From: Sphingopyxis sp.
GTDB taxonomy: Bacteria; Pseudomonadota; Alphaproteobacteria; Sphingomonadales; Sphingomonadaceae
Length of the DNA: 64,000 nucleotides
Assembly: GCA_016463225.1 (NCBI GenBank)
Contig: JAEMRT010000018.1
Coordinates: 1-64,000, forward strand
Reading direction: 5' to 3'
Made by a program: the position numbers and the translations under genes. Shown one piece after another: positions 8,260 through 17,678 of this stretch. Under the pieces are notes generated by a model. The model was not told the DNA's origin, searched no databases, and saw nothing but the letters and a program-made list of their open reading frames with translations. The number at the start of each line of letters is the position of its first letter. Position 1 is the first letter of the stretch.

Positions 8260-8712
8260 CTACTCCGCCATCGGCCAGCCTCGCGCTTCGGCCACGGTAA
8301 AAATGTCGCCGTTTGATCGCGACAACTTCAACGTCTGCACGCCTTCGCCTTTGCGATCCGCGACAAGCACGACGGATCCATTGTCTCCGCACAGAATGCG
8401 GAAGTTCCCAAATGCCCAATCGTCGTATCCTGTCACGATCTCGCCGATGCTGGGTTGTTTCTCGACATACTCGGTGACCATATCGAGCCACACGATCTTC
8501 ACGGCGCGCGGCTGGACTTCGACCGAAAAGGGATAGCTGTCGAATTTCCTGGTGCTGTTGGGATGGAAACCGTCGGGAACATGCGAATAGAAGCCATGAC
8601 AGACCGTCGGCTTTTCATCTGGGCTTTGCGCATAGGCGGTCGGCTCAGCTGCGACGGCGCCGGCCATCGCGATAGCAATTGCCGCTAGGCGCTGGGTTCT
8701 CCGGAAATTCAT
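8260..8712 (-). CDS. Hypothetical secreted protein
   Basis: A 150-residue protein with a typical Sec signal peptide (basic start, hydrophobic core AAIAIAMAGAVAAEPTAYA, then AQS). The mature part is about 120 residues with two cysteines (VCHGFY and ILCGDN) that may form a disulfide. No family is recognised. It is the first gene of a minus-strand group of three unknown genes and is divergent from the XRE regulator, which may control them. Confidence 0.6.
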   Translation of the reverse strand: MNFRRTQRLAAIAIAMAGAVAAEPTAYAQSPDEKPTVCHGFYSHVPDGFHPNSTRKFDSYPFSVEVQPRAVKIVWLDMVTEYVEKQPSIGEIVTGYDDWAFGNFRILCGDNGSVVLVADRKGEGVQTLKLSRSNGDIFTVAEARGWPMAE

Positions 8713-8817
8713 TGATTATTCCCCTGCAGATCGTCGGACACAATATAGCCGACAAACAAATGAGCCGTAAAGTGCCCCGGTATTTACGGTGTAGATTGAA
8801 TCGCTCGAGCACGATTG

Positions 8818-9072
8818 ATGGCGCCGATGTCTCGCGTTTCAGGAAAATCAGACAAAGATGGTACTCTTGTCGCCCTAGGTGACGCTATTCGCCGCCTTCG
8901 CGCTGCGCGAGGATTGACCCAAGAGGCATTTGCAGATGAAGCAGAGATAGACCGCAGTCACATGGGAAAAATTGAGCGCGGCGAGCGCAATCTCACCGTG
9001 CTTAATGTCAAGCGCGTGGCTGCCGCCCTTGGCCTGTCAGTTGCGGCGCTTTTCGAACAAGCGGGATTATGA
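8818..9072 (+). CDS. XRE-family HTH transcriptional regulator
   Basis: An 84-residue one-domain regulator. LGDAIRRLRAARGLTQEAFA, then DEAEIDRSHMGKIERGERNL, form a textbook Cro/CI-type five-helix domain. There is no sensor domain. It is divergent from the exported-protein genes and convergent with the C39-like peptidase gene. Such regulators usually repress their own promoter and neighbours, so the 105-bp gap at 8713-8817 is the probable operator region. The start could also be the second ATG at 8827. Confidence 0.8.
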   Translation: MAPMSRVSGKSDKDGTLVALGDAIRRLRAARGLTQEAFADEAEIDRSHMGKIERGERNLTVLNVKRVAAALGLSVAALFEQAGL

Positions 9073-9099
9073 TCCGCCGGTGTCGTGGAAGCTCAGAGT

Positions 9100-9663
9100 C
9101 TAGCTATTCCGCGTCGGCGTATATCGCCGAATGCGGAGAGTTCCCGCTCGATCGATTACGTCTGCAAGTATCTCTGGCGGGTTGATCGGAAGCCATGGCA
9201 TTTCCTGACTGTCGAAAAGGGCCAATCCGGTGGGTGCCAAATTGACGATGACACTGAAATGGACCCAGTCGGAGAGGCAAGCGACCACCGGCGCGCCCGA
9301 ATTGAGACTCTCTTCGATCCAGCCTCCTACGTCCTCGCTATCGCAGATTTCAGTCACGAACTGCATTCGCTTCGTGCTGGCCGATTTGGCCATGTGGTCC
9401 GCGAGCCAGATCATTCTTTCGTTCGCCATGCCTTGCGTGACGGGGTTGAGGCTGGAATGGCGTTTGCGCATCATGGAAACGGCCGAGGTGAATAGAGATC
9501 GTGCTTTCGACAGGCCGAGCGGTCGGACTGGGTAGGCCGCGATTTGCAGAGCGTTCAGCGTGCAATAGATTCCGCAAAGGGCATCAAGTTGACCTTGCCG
9601 GAATGGAGTTAGCCGAGCAGCGGTTCGGACGACCGGATTGGCAATCGCTATGCGGCGCGGCAT
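9100..9663 (-). CDS. C39/papain-like cysteine peptidase-fold protein
   Basis: A 187-residue protein whose sequence RQGQLDALCGIYCTLNALQ matches the Gln-to-Cys region of C39/papain-like peptidases. A plausible triad is Cys30, His135 (WVHFSVI) and Asp151 (LFDSQE), with Gln23 or Gln25 for the oxyanion hole. It has no signal peptide or ABC domains, so it is a soluble stand-alone member. Its ATG overlaps the stop of the upstream DUF3768 gene by one base (TGATG), so the two are translationally coupled. The substrate is unknown; involvement in processing its partner or in toxin/defence roles is speculative. Confidence 0.6.
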   Translation of the reverse strand: MPRRIAIANPVVRTAARLTPFRQGQLDALCGIYCTLNALQIAAYPVRPLGLSKARSLFTSAVSMMRKRHSSLNPVTQGMANERMIWLADHMAKSASTKRMQFVTEICDSEDVGGWIEESLNSGAPVVACLSDWVHFSVIVNLAPTGLALFDSQEMPWLPINPPEILADVIDRAGTLRIRRYTPTRNS

Positions 9664-10031
9664 CAATATTCCGCCGCCAACATCACGGTGAGGAGCCGAA
9701 TTGTGACCGCCGGGTCGGCGGGGTCAGTCGACCGGTACTGCATGTCGAGATCGTAATAGTCGATCTTCCAGTTTATTCGGTGGCCAAGGAAATCGAACGC
9801 TCCGAAATCCTTTTCGCAATATGGATCGTTGTCGGCGGTAAAATCATCGAACGCTCGGACGCGCTCTACGATCTCGGGAACATATACGCCGCCATATAAA
9901 TCCAAGATTCCCCGCGTGACGGCGAGTTGACCACCTTTGAGGTGAAGGCGAAGTCGATCATTCAGATGTGCGATCCGCGCGGTCCGCGATGTTGGCATCG
10001 GTGCATGCGTCGTCGTGTCGTTGTCATCCAT
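9663..10031 (-). CDS. DUF3768 domain protein
   Basis: A 122-residue protein matching the DUF3768 pattern common on alphaproteobacterial plasmids and islands: LNDRLR near the start, VRAFDDFTADNDPYCEKDFG in the middle, INWKIDYYD, then DPADP and a C-terminal LTVMLAAEY. The function is unknown. I chose the ATG at 10031 with AGGAATC upstream. The open frame extends to 10256, but that extension shows no domain. It is coupled to the cysteine-peptidase gene. A similar C-terminal segment occurs in the ORF at 29113-29409. Confidence 0.75.
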   Translation of the reverse strand: MDDNDTTTHAPMPTSRTARIAHLNDRLRLHLKGGQLAVTRGILDLYGGVYVPEIVERVRAFDDFTADNDPYCEKDFGAFDFLGHRINWKIDYYDLDMQYRSTDPADPAVTIRLLTVMLAAEY

Positions 10032-10613
10032 GACAAAGATTCCTGAGCTTTGAGTGTGAAGGGAAATGCGGCCGAAATTGTCGGGCCAGCATTGCGACAA
10101 CGACGCGTCGGTATCCCCACGTTGGCAGCACTCGCGCCGCGCGCGTCTCTGACCGAGCAATGCGATCTTCGAGCCAAAATCACTTCGAATTTCGACAGTA
10201 AAAATGATCTGTTTTCTGTGGGGTAGAACGCCGTTAGCGCAGCGCCACTGTAGCACAGGGCTGCGGTGCTAGCAAAAAACCGGGCTAACCTAGTTGCATG
10301 TGCCAGTAATGATTATTGTCTAGGTGAGCGGCAGATGAATCGCAGCTATGCGCCTGATGTCAGACGTCAAAGTCATGATTGATCTTTACTGGAAGCTGTC
10401 ATTGCAGCGGCTAAAGCGGAAGTAGGCTGATGTCTCTGTCTCAAGCTTGTTGGCAGGCGGCTGGCGACACGGAAAGCGCCGGGGGTCGCACCCCAGCGCT
10501 GGGTGCGGGCGCGAGTCAGGTGGACCTGATCGACAAAGCGGCCATCCGCGGCGGCAGCGGCGATCGGCATGCCTTTGCGCAGCAGGCCTTGGCGTGGGCG
10601 ACGCGCAGCTGCA
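10032..10613 (-). pseudogene. Intergenic region with AraC-family C-terminal remnant (10463-10594)
   Basis: On the minus strand, 10463-10594 reads LLRKGMPIA, then FVDQVHLTR and QRWGATPGAFR. That is the second helix-turn-helix of an AraC/XylS regulator (typical members have FADQSHLTR and TPGAFR). No start, N-terminal domain or intact length exists, and the frame upstream is disrupted, so it is a decayed gene end. It borders the TetR-controlled module and may mark the old boundary of a module replaced by recombination. Nothing else is recognisable in this interval. Confidence 0.55.
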
Positions 10614-11867
10614 CTATGGGTGATCCTCGCCGGAAAGCGCGGCGAAACGCGGAGCCGTTGCAAGAAATACCACGGCAATCGTCACGCATCCCGCGCATGT
10701 CCATAGCGCCGGATCATAGCCGCCGAACCGTCCGGCGATCGTCGAGATCAGCAACGGACTGAAGCCCGTGCCCAGGACGAAGGCGCCGTAAAGAACGCCA
10801 TAGCGCCGCCCATAATCGCCCAATCCGAAATACCGCACAGTCAGATAGCCGATCAGGTCAACCTCGGCCCCCAGCGCGAAGCCGATGGCGAAGGCGGCCG
10901 CGGGCGCGACCGACGGACCGAAAATCGCCAATGCAGCGATTCCTGCGATCGTCAGGCTGAGCGAGAGCGCCGCGACCCTTGGTGCGAAGAAATGATCGAC
11001 CGCCGCGCCAACGGCGAGTCTTCCGACGATGACCGCAAGGCCCAGATTTGCCTGAATGCCCGCCGCGTCCGTCGCCGACATTCCCGCATCTGACAGCAAG
11101 GGTATCAGGTGCAGAACAAATCCCGATACGCCGAGCGCGAGAAAGAAGAAGATGGCGAGAAGGCGCTGGAAGCGTGGATCCGCCAGCATGGCACCGTAGG
11201 TCAGACGCTCTGGCTCCTCGCCAGTCTTGATTGCCGCGAGCGCGGCGGGTGCGGTCGGCCGTTTGGAAGAATGTCCGAGCAGATAGACAACAACGGGCAT
11301 GGCCAACAATACAAGCCCCGCCATCTGCAGATAGGCCGCGCGCCAGCCCTGCTCGGCGATGATCGCCGCGACCGCGGGCGGGGCGAGAAATGCGGCGAGC
11401 CCCGTGCCCGATAGGGTCAGTCCCAGTGCCAGACCGCGCGCGACATCGAAATGCTCGTTCACGGCACGCGAAAAGCTGATCGGTGTGGAAGCGACCGCGA
11501 AGGCGAACATCAGGGACTGGATCAGCAGATACTGGATGAAGCTTCCCGACATCGCGGCGAGCGTAGCCAGGCCGAGGGCAAGCGCGATCATACTGAACGC
11601 AACAGGCCGCCGGACACCCCAGCGGTCGATCGCGAGACCTGCGATCGGCGCGCACAGCACCACCATGAATGTCGAGGCCAGCGACGCGGCGGACAGCTGG
11701 CTGCGCGTCCACCCAAAATCGGTCTGGAGCGAGCCGACGAAGACCCCTGTCGTATAAAAAGGCATCGCCGCGACTCCGAGCGCAACGCCCAGCGTGCATC
11801 CCAACAAGGTTGACCAATTTTGGCGAAGCTCCCGCAATGTGGCGGCCCGCTTGCTGATTTCCTGCAT
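10614..11867 (-). CDS. MFS transporter
   Basis: A 417-residue major facilitator with 12 predicted membrane segments in two halves and a cytoplasmic loop near residues 205-235. The signature between segments 2 and 3 reads GLAIDRWGVRRP, matching the G-x-x-x-D-R-x-G-x-R-[RK] motif. It resembles monocarboxylate/oxalate-formate type carriers, but the substrate cannot be named. The ribosome site AAAGGGA precedes the ATG. It is divergent from the TonB receptor gene, and the palindrome at 11911-11928 lies between the two, so TetR probably controls both. It likely moves the substrate, or its product, across the inner membrane. Confidence 0.88.
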   Translation of the reverse strand: MQEISKRAATLRELRQNWSTLLGCTLGVALGVAAMPFYTTGVFVGSLQTDFGWTRSQLSAASLASTFMVVLCAPIAGLAIDRWGVRRPVAFSMIALALGLATLAAMSGSFIQYLLIQSLMFAFAVASTPISFSRAVNEHFDVARGLALGLTLSGTGLAAFLAPPAVAAIIAEQGWRAAYLQMAGLVLLAMPVVVYLLGHSSKRPTAPAALAAIKTGEEPERLTYGAMLADPRFQRLLAIFFFLALGVSGFVLHLIPLLSDAGMSATDAAGIQANLGLAVIVGRLAVGAAVDHFFAPRVAALSLSLTIAGIAALAIFGPSVAPAAAFAIGFALGAEVDLIGYLTVRYFGLGDYGRRYGVLYGAFVLGTGFSPLLISTIAGRFGGYDPALWTCAGCVTIAVVFLATAPRFAALSGEDHP

Positions 11868-11910
11868 CTTCGTCCCTTTCCGCTGCCCTTGACGCGACGT
11901 TGATTGTCAT

Positions 11911-11928
11911 CTATCAATCGACTGATAG
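11911..11928. promoter_or_regulatory. Probable TetR operator 1
   Basis: The sequence CTATCAATCGACTGATAG is an inverted repeat (CTATCA/TGATAG) between the divergent MFS and TonB-receptor genes. A near-identical site is at 15686-15704, in front of the tetR and FAH-family genes (15 of 19 aligned bases agree). Two matching dyads flanking the genes of one module point to a shared TetR operator. Confidence 0.65.
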
Positions 11929-11955
11929 AGAAAAAAACACTGGAGGGGAAGTACA

Positions 11956-14193
11956 ATGCACAAGCGCGTTCTTCTGACAATCATGCTGACGAGCGGATCA
12001 GTCCTGGCAACCACCGGCGCGCTTGCGCAGACGTCTCAACAAGCGGCGACGTCGCCGGGCCAAGCAACGTCCACGGAGGCGGAATCGTCGGCTGGCGAAA
12101 TCATCGTCACGGCGCAAAAGCGGGACGAACGTATTCAGGACGTTCCGATCGCGATCACCGTGGTCAACGCCGATGCCCTGAATGCTTCCGGCTCCAAGAA
12201 CCTGGTTGAACTCCAGGGTTTAACGCCCGGCGTCTTCATCCAAGGCAATGCGGGCTATGCCGGCTCACCGATCACGATTCGCGGCACTGCGGGCTCCAAT
12301 ACGGTGCTGCTGGACGACCCGGTCGCGATCTACATCAACGGAGTCTATCAGCCCTCGGGAAGGTTCGCCAGCAACGCGCTTCTCGATATCGACTCAATCC
12401 AGGTCGTACGTGGGCCGCAGGGGACGCTGCAGGGACGCAATGCGACGGCCGGTGCGATACTGATCGAGACGGCCGAGCCGGGCTCGTCGCTGAATGGCTT
12501 CATTCGCACGTCCTATGCCGACCCTTCCGAAATCCGCGGTGAGGCGGCGATCGGCGGGCCAGTCAGCGATACGCTGAGCGTGCGCGCCGCGGTTGGCTAT
12601 TATAACGAGAAGGGCTGGGGTCTGAATACCTTCAACAACCGGCCCATCGCCGGAGGGCGCGGTTTTTCGGCGCGCGGAACGCTGCGTTGGCGGCCGTCGT
12701 CGAATTTAAATGCCCGGCTGACAGTCTCGCATATCCGCACCTATGCAGAACCGGCGCTCGCTCGTTACGCGGCCACCACCTTCAACCCGTCGCCAATCGG
12801 CCCGCTGACGCTGGTCGCGACTCCGACCACGCCCTTGTCGCCGGCGGAACTAAATGCGCTCCAGCACGACCGCTACGCGCTCAACCGACCGACCTTCAGC
12901 CGCACCACCGATGACAGAATCTCGCTGGATCTCACCTACAACATCGGCGCTGTCGATCTCGTTTCAGTGACCGGCTACAATAAATATCATTTGGTGGGCG
13001 CTGCCGACTCCGATGGTTTTGCGCGCACTGATCGCGAGGGATTTAACACTGGCGACCTGCCGTCCAAATATTTCAGCCAGGAAGTTCGTCTACAGTCGAA
13101 TAACGACAGCAATATCAGCTGGATACTTGGCTCCTATTATTCGAGCGCGGTCGAGGACATGGCGTTCGTGATCAACAATCTGCAAATAACGGCGCCTGAC
13201 CGGCGGGTAATTGGTTTTGTTGTGCACCAGATTTCTCGGTCCTATGCGGGATTCGCCGATGCAACATTCCATGTGACACCGGAAATCGCGCTCCTTGGCG
13301 GCGTGCGCTATACGCGTGAAACGAAAGACTTCACGCTGAACCGGACGATCGTCAACTATGACACGGGTGCAACGCTTATTCCGGCGCTGCAATACACGCC
13401 GCCGCAGGGCGTGTTCACCAATACCTCTTTCCGCGCCAAGGCCACCTATCAGCCCAGCCGGAACCTGCTTTTATACGCGGGCTATAGCACCGGCTTCAAA
13501 TCGGGCGGCTTCAACGCGTTCGGTGACGATCCGGCATTCAGGCCGGAAAAGCTGCGGTCGGCGGAAGTCGGTATGAAGGCCGATCTTATTGACAGGCGGG
13601 CGACGGTGGCGCTGTCTGCCTATTCCAACCGCTATGACGATCTCCAGCTTAGCGCCGGCGTGCCCACCGGCGGCGTCGCCCTTACCAATGCGGCCAATTC
13701 CAAGATCGACGGTTTCGAGCTGGAGGGCATGTTCCGGCCAACGACGGACCTGACATTAATCGGCAACGTTTCATATACCAACGCTCGCTTCGCCAGTTTC
13801 ACCACGGCCGTTGACATCCAGGAGGCTCCTGTCGACGCCACCGGAAACAAGCTGCCGCACACACCCAAATGGCAATATTATGTCCAGGCGACCTATGCAC
13901 CCCGTCTAAACGATGATGTGACCGGTTTGCTGGAAGCGTCATACCGGTGGCACGGCCTCATATATCAGTACCATACCAACCAGACGAGCCCGACGCTGCA
14001 GGGGGACGCCACGGGCGAGCTGGGGATGCGCGCCGGTGTCACCCTCGAACAAAGCCAGATATCAATCACTGCGTTCGCGACAAATCTCACCAATGAGCGA
14101 GCGCCGAACAGCGTCAACATCACCTTCTCCTACCCGAACGTCAGCTTCAACAAGCCCCGCACGATCGGCATCCAGCTCGAAAAGAAATTCTGA
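11956..14193 (+). CDS. TonB-dependent outer-membrane receptor
   Basis: A 745-residue receptor with a signal peptide ([20 protein letters not shown], then GALAQ). A TonB-box region and plug follow ([40 protein letters not shown]), and then a beta-barrel ending in the aromatic residue of LEKKF. The plug type is that of the large sphingomonad family for siderophores, sugars and aromatic or plant compounds; the ligand is unknown. GGAGGGGAAG precedes the ATG. It heads a plus-strand unit with the cyclase-family hydrolase and probably imports the compound that this module degrades. Confidence 0.93.
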   Translation: MHKRVLLTIMLTSGSVLATTGALAQTSQQAATSPGQATSTEAESSAGEIIVTAQKRDERIQDVPIAITVVNADALNASGSKNLVELQGLTPGVFIQGNAGYAGSPITIRGTAGSNTVLLDDPVAIYINGVYQPSGRFASNALLDIDSIQVVRGPQGTLQGRNATAGAILIETAEPGSSLNGFIRTSYADPSEIRGEAAIGGPVSDTLSVRAAVGYYNEKGWGLNTFNNRPIAGGRGFSARGTLRWRPSSNLNARLTVSHIRTYAEPALARYAATTFNPSPIGPLTLVATPTTPLSPAELNALQHDRYALNRPTFSRTTDDRISLDLTYNIGAVDLVSVTGYNKYHLVGAADSDGFARTDREGFNTGDLPSKYFSQEVRLQSNNDSNISWILGSYYSSAVEDMAFVINNLQITAPDRRVIGFVVHQISRSYAGFADATFHVTPEIALLGGVRYTRETKDFTLNRTIVNYDTGATLIPALQYTPPQGVFTNTSFRAKATYQPSRNLLLYAGYSTGFKSGGFNAFGDDPAFRPEKLRSAEVGMKADLIDRRATVALSAYSNRYDDLQLSAGVPTGGVALTNAANSKIDGFELEGMFRPTTDLTLIGNVSYTNARFASFTTAVDIQEAPVDATGNKLPHTPKWQYYVQATYAPRLNDDVTGLLEASYRWHGLIYQYHTNQTSPTLQGDATGELGMRAGVTLEQSQISITAFATNLTNERAPNSVNITFSYPNVSFNKPRTIGIQLEKKF

Positions 14194-14215
14194 TTTCCTT
14201 TGTCGGAGAACTCCT

Positions 14216-15007
14216 ATGCCACGCCGTCTGATCGACCTTTCCATTCCCATCGAAAACGGCGTCGAGTCCGACCCGCCCGGCTCTGAGCCGAAAGTCGAAT
14301 ATTTCAGGCACACGGAGACGGCGGGCGAGCTTGTATCCTTCTTCCCCGGATTAACTGCCGAACAGCTGCCGGGCGGCGAGGGGTGGGCGGTCGAACAGCT
14401 CGATCTCAGCACACACAATGGCACCCATATGGATGCGCCCTATCACTTCCACTCGACCCAGGACGAGGCACTGCCAGGCGGCGGTCAGCGTTCGATGACG
14501 ATTGATGAGGTGCCTCTCGACTGGTGCTGGCAACCCGGCGTCAAGCTCGACTTCCGGCACTTCGAGGACGGCCATGTCGCGACGAGGGCCGATGTCGAGG
14601 CCGAGCTTGACCGGATCGGTCATACGCTACAACCCTATGATATCGTCGTCGTCAACACCCGCGCAGGCGGAATCTACGGCCAGAAAGGCTATGTTTCCGC
14701 AGGTTGCGGCATGGGTCGCGAGGCCACGCTGTTCCTCGCCTCCAGCGGCGTCAAGGTGGTTGGCACCGATGGCTGGTCATGGGACGCACCATTCGTCCAT
14801 ACCGCGAAGCGTTGGGCCGAGGGCGGCGATCCGTCCATCATCTGGGAAGGGCATAAAGCGGGCCGCGAGATCGGATATTGCCAGATGGAGAAGCTGCACA
14901 ATCTGGAAGTGCTGCCTTCGACCGGCTTCGAGATGATGTGTTTCCCGGTGAAAATCCGCGCGGCGGGCGCCGGCTGGATCCGCGCCGTCGCAGTAATCTA
15001 CGACTGA
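14216..15007 (+). CDS. Cyclase-family metal-dependent hydrolase (kynurenine formamidase-like fold)
   Basis: A 263-residue member of the cyclase/kynurenine-formamidase superfamily. The metal-binding signature [12 protein letters not shown] spans residues 67-78 (His67, His71, Asp73, His77), and the family start [12 protein letters not shown] is present. Members hydrolyse amides, esters or lactones, so the substrate here cannot be fixed; ring opening or lactone hydrolysis in a catabolic route fits the neighbours. It starts 22 bases after the TonB receptor stop with GGAGAA in front. Its 3' end overlaps the convergent tetR gene by 10 bases. Confidence 0.85.
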   Translation: MPRRLIDLSIPIENGVESDPPGSEPKVEYFRHTETAGELVSFFPGLTAEQLPGGEGWAVEQLDLSTHNGTHMDAPYHFHSTQDEALPGGGQRSMTIDEVPLDWCWQPGVKLDFRHFEDGHVATRADVEAELDRIGHTLQPYDIVVVNTRAGGIYGQKGYVSAGCGMGREATLFLASSGVKVVGTDGWSWDAPFVHTAKRWAEGGDPSIIWEGHKAGREIGYCQMEKLHNLEVLPSTGFEMMCFPVKIRAAGAGWIRAVAVIYD

Positions 15008-15657
15008 TGGACCGGGGGACCCAGCAAGGCTTCGAAAGCGGCGGCAACGATGGTTGCAACCCGCTGGGCCTGCGCTTCGACGTCGCTGGGCGGCCGCAGG
15101 TTGCCGTCCGGGGCACTGACGGCACCTATGGCCATGATCGTGACGCCGGTTGTGAGCAAATCTCGCACCTCGTCGCGGGTGCGGGCGGGATAGAGCTGAT
15201 GAAGGCTGTCGACGTATGTCTCGCGTACCGGCTTGACGATGTCTTCGAAGATCGCAATCGGCTGCCCCGGCCGTTCACCCTGCACCCGCGCCAATATGCG
15301 GGCATAGTGAAAACCGGTTGGGTTTGCCGCCACGGCAAAGCCCGGCTGGTAATAGTCGAACAGCAGTCGCTCCAATCGAGGACGACCCGCCACGTCGGCG
15401 GGGATCGCCTGGTGCCGACGGATCCGCTCTTGTTGAACGTCATGGATAAATGTGTCGATGACCGCGCGGAACATCGCCTCCTTCGATCCGAAATAATAAT
15501 GCGCCGACGCGATGTTGACGCCAGCCTCGCGTTGGATGGCGCGCTGGCTCGCGGCCGCGTAGCCGTGATCGGCGAAGTGCTTCACTGCAACCTCGATCAG
15601 GCGCGCGCGCGCATTCGCGCCGCTGGTCGATGGATCAGGAGTTTGGTCGGTGCTCAT
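14998..15657 (-). CDS. TetR-family regulator of the uptake/catabolic module
   Basis: A 219-residue TetR protein. The N-terminal domain (residues about 15-62) reads [19 protein letters not shown], then [21 protein letters not shown] recognition helices ([16 protein letters not shown]). The C-terminal ligand domain resembles the CerR-type C-terminal family. The start ATG is at 15657; the open frame extends further, into the intergenic operator. It is surrounded by the genes it should repress, and matching palindromes sit before its own gene and between the MFS and TonB-receptor genes, which suggests autoregulation with relief by the imported compound. Confidence 0.85.
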   Translation of the reverse strand: MSTDQTPDPSTSGANARARLIEVAVKHFADHGYAAASQRAIQREAGVNIASAHYYFGSKEAMFRAVIDTFIHDVQQERIRRHQAIPADVAGRPRLERLLFDYYQPGFAVAANPTGFHYARILARVQGERPGQPIAIFEDIVKPVRETYVDSLHQLYPARTRDEVRDLLTTGVTIMAIGAVSAPDGNLRPPSDVEAQAQRVATIVAAAFEALLGPPVHQS

Positions 15658-15685
15658 GGGCCTTATGTGGTTCGCGGCGCAGTGC

Positions 15686-15704
15686 TTGTCAATCACCTGA
15701 TAGA
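15686..15704. promoter_or_regulatory. Probable TetR operator 2
   Basis: TTGTCAATCACCTGATAGA lies between the tetR start (15657, minus) and the FAH-family start (15771, plus). It matches operator 1 in TCAATC and CTGATAGA. The dyad is imperfect (CTATCA on one strand, TGACA on the other). Confidence 0.6.
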
Positions 15705-15770
15705 CTCGTGCGTTCCGCGCGCCTTCACTCGACCCCAACTGCCACTGAAAATGTATGGCCTGGAGAGAAT

Positions 15771-17102
15771 ATGCCGATGACCATGCTCAATGCCACCCAT
15801 AACCCCGACCTGCTCTGCTGGGAGCCAACGGCTAATGGTGATACCGACTTTCCGATCCAGAACCTGCCGTTTGGCCGGTTCAGGCGTCCCGGGCGCGGGC
15901 CGCAAGGAGGTGTCGCCATCGGCGACAAGATCGTCGATCTGGCCGCGTTGCTCGAATTGGAGCTGCTCAAAGGGGACGCCGAGGCGGCGGCAAGAGCAGG
16001 CGCCGGCGATGATCTTCTGCCGCTTCTCCGGCTGGGAAACGGTCCGGCTTCGGCGCTTCGTGCTCGCCTGTCCGACTTGCTGTCCGAGGGCGGTGCTTCT
16101 GGGTTGCGCGAAGCGGCTGGTCGGGTGCTTGTCGCTCAAGCCGATGTCGAGATGCTGCTGCCGACAACGGTGCGGCAATTCTCGGACATGTGCGTGTCGA
16201 CCTTCCACATCGGACGGCGCAACGGTAACGACGATCGCGGCCAGCCGATTTGTCCCCCTGTCTTTCGAACGTTGCCCGTCGGCTATGACGGCCGGGCGAG
16301 TTCGATTGTGGTGTCAGGTACGCCGGTCCACCGCCCCAACGGGACGTGGCAGGAGAGCTTCAATGCCGGCGACCTGGCATTCGGACCTGAGCCGCGACAG
16401 GACTATGAGCTCGAGGTCGGGCTCTGGTTTGGCGGCGAAGGCAATTCGCGTGGTCAGCCACTATCGATGGCGCAGGCGAGCGATGCGTTATTCGGGATGT
16501 GCCTGCTGAACGACTGGTCGTCGCGCGGAATCCAGTTTTGGGAGACGATGCTCGGTCCGTTCCTCGGCAAGAGCATGGCGACAACGATCTCGCCCTGGAT
16601 CGTCACGGTTGAGGCTCTCGCGCCGTTCCGCGTCCCGGCCTTTGCGCGGCCTGCGGGCGATCCGCCGGTCCCGGCGCATCTCAACGAAACTGGAGACCAG
16701 CAGGCAGGCGGATTTGACATTGCGCTCACCTCGCGGCTGCAGACCAAGACGATGCGCGGCGCTGGCGTTTCAGCCCAGGCGATCTGTAAGACAAATTTTC
16801 GTCACATGTACTGGACTTTCGCGCAGATGGTTGCGCACCATGCCAGCAACGGCTGCTCGCTCGCGGCGGGCGATCTGCTCGGCAGCGGCACCTGTTCGGG
16901 GCCTGAAATGGCGGAGGCCGCATGTCTGGCCGAGAGCCTGGTTGCGGGTTCAGTGAAGCTGGACAATGGCGAAACGCGCGAATGGCTGGAGGACGGCGAC
17001 ACTATCGTCCTTGAGGGGCGGGCAATGCGCGATGGCTATGCCTCGATCGGTTTCGGCAAAGCGTCCGGGCAGATTATACCGGCGCCCGACTGGCCCACCT
17101 GA
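15771..17102 (+). CDS. Fumarylacetoacetase (FAH)-family hydrolase with altered substrate pocket
   Basis: A 443-residue protein aligned over its length with fumarylacetoacetase (GYDGRASSIVVSGTPVHRP; DYELEVGLWF; LLNDWSSRGIQFWE; GPFLGKSMATTISPW; GSGTCSGPE). Metal ligands are kept (Asp139, Glu213, Glu215, Asp248), as are the catalytic His146 and Lys267. Two tyrosines that contact substrate in mouse FAH, in DFYSS and QAWEY, are replaced by Cys141 and Thr259. It therefore probably cleaves a C-C bond in a different acylpyruvate or diketo acid. GGAGAGAAT precedes the ATG. The upstream extension of the frame to 15630 runs through the operator and is not used. Confidence 0.85.
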   Translation: MPMTMLNATHNPDLLCWEPTANGDTDFPIQNLPFGRFRRPGRGPQGGVAIGDKIVDLAALLELELLKGDAEAAARAGAGDDLLPLLRLGNGPASALRARLSDLLSEGGASGLREAAGRVLVAQADVEMLLPTTVRQFSDMCVSTFHIGRRNGNDDRGQPICPPVFRTLPVGYDGRASSIVVSGTPVHRPNGTWQESFNAGDLAFGPEPRQDYELEVGLWFGGEGNSRGQPLSMAQASDALFGMCLLNDWSSRGIQFWETMLGPFLGKSMATTISPWIVTVEALAPFRVPAFARPAGDPPVPAHLNETGDQQAGGFDIALTSRLQTKTMRGAGVSAQAICKTNFRHMYWTFAQMVAHHASNGCSLAAGDLLGSGTCSGPEMAEAACLAESLVAGSVKLDNGETREWLEDGDTIVLEGRAMRDGYASIGFGKASGQIIPAPDWPT

Positions 17103-17246
17103 CAAATCCTCTCCCAAGAGGGTTCCGAAGACCGCGGGCGTGACCTATGCGCGCTGCCGATGCCGCTGGTTTTTCGATCGCGATGAAACCCGAATCGCTG
17201 CACGCGCATGCCCTGAGACGAAGAGCGGACTGTCTTCTCTGACGCG

Positions 17247-17678
17247 TTAGCTATCGACTTTATCTGAGTTAAATCCTGCCGCATATTGCGGGGCTCCATC
17301 TGTTATGCACACCCAAGGAGCCTTCGAACCGACGAAAATATGTGCGGCATAACCTCGAAACCCCGGATCGTCGTCCAACAGGCCTGCCGGGATGAAGTAC
17401 ATCTTCCCTTCCTGATCGGTGTTGGGCGTCGGACTTCCGCAAGTCTTGCAGAAGCTGGAATGCCACCCGCACTGATCGGGGACATAGTAAGTCCCGATAT
17501 TGTCTTCGCCGTTCATGCAGCGGAATCTCGCTTTCGCGGCATAGAAAACCGCGTTGCCATCGGTGCCAGATACCTTTCGGCACTTCAAACAGTGACATTG
17601 GCCGGCCGGTCCGAATTTGCCATCGATGACGAAGCGGATTTCTCCGCAAAGGCATGAGCCATGGATTGGTCCGGGCAA
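17247..17678 (-). CDS. GFA/CENP-V-family zinc protein
   Basis: A 143-residue protein with the GFA fold signature: GSCLCGEIRF at the start, CHCLKCRKVSG (residues about 28-38), and FCKTCGSPTP (near residue 77), giving seven cysteines for two zinc sites. Family members are annotated as glutathione-dependent formaldehyde-activating, but most have unknown activity. I chose the TTG start at 17678 because AGGAGG lies just upstream; no ATG fits the domain start. It is convergent with the FAH gene and unlikely to share its regulation. Confidence 0.85.
   Translation of the reverse strand: MPGPIHGSCLCGEIRFVIDGKFGPAGQCHCLKCRKVSGTDGNAVFYAAKARFRCMNGEDNIGTYYVPDQCGWHSSFCKTCGSPTPNTDQEGKMYFIPAGLLDDDPGFRGYAAHIFVGSKAPWVCITDGAPQYAAGFNSDKVDS

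Noticed and set aside
14878-15780. 300-residue open frame on the plus strand across the tetR gene
   Set aside because: Antisense to a well-supported TetR protein and through the operator; no domains.
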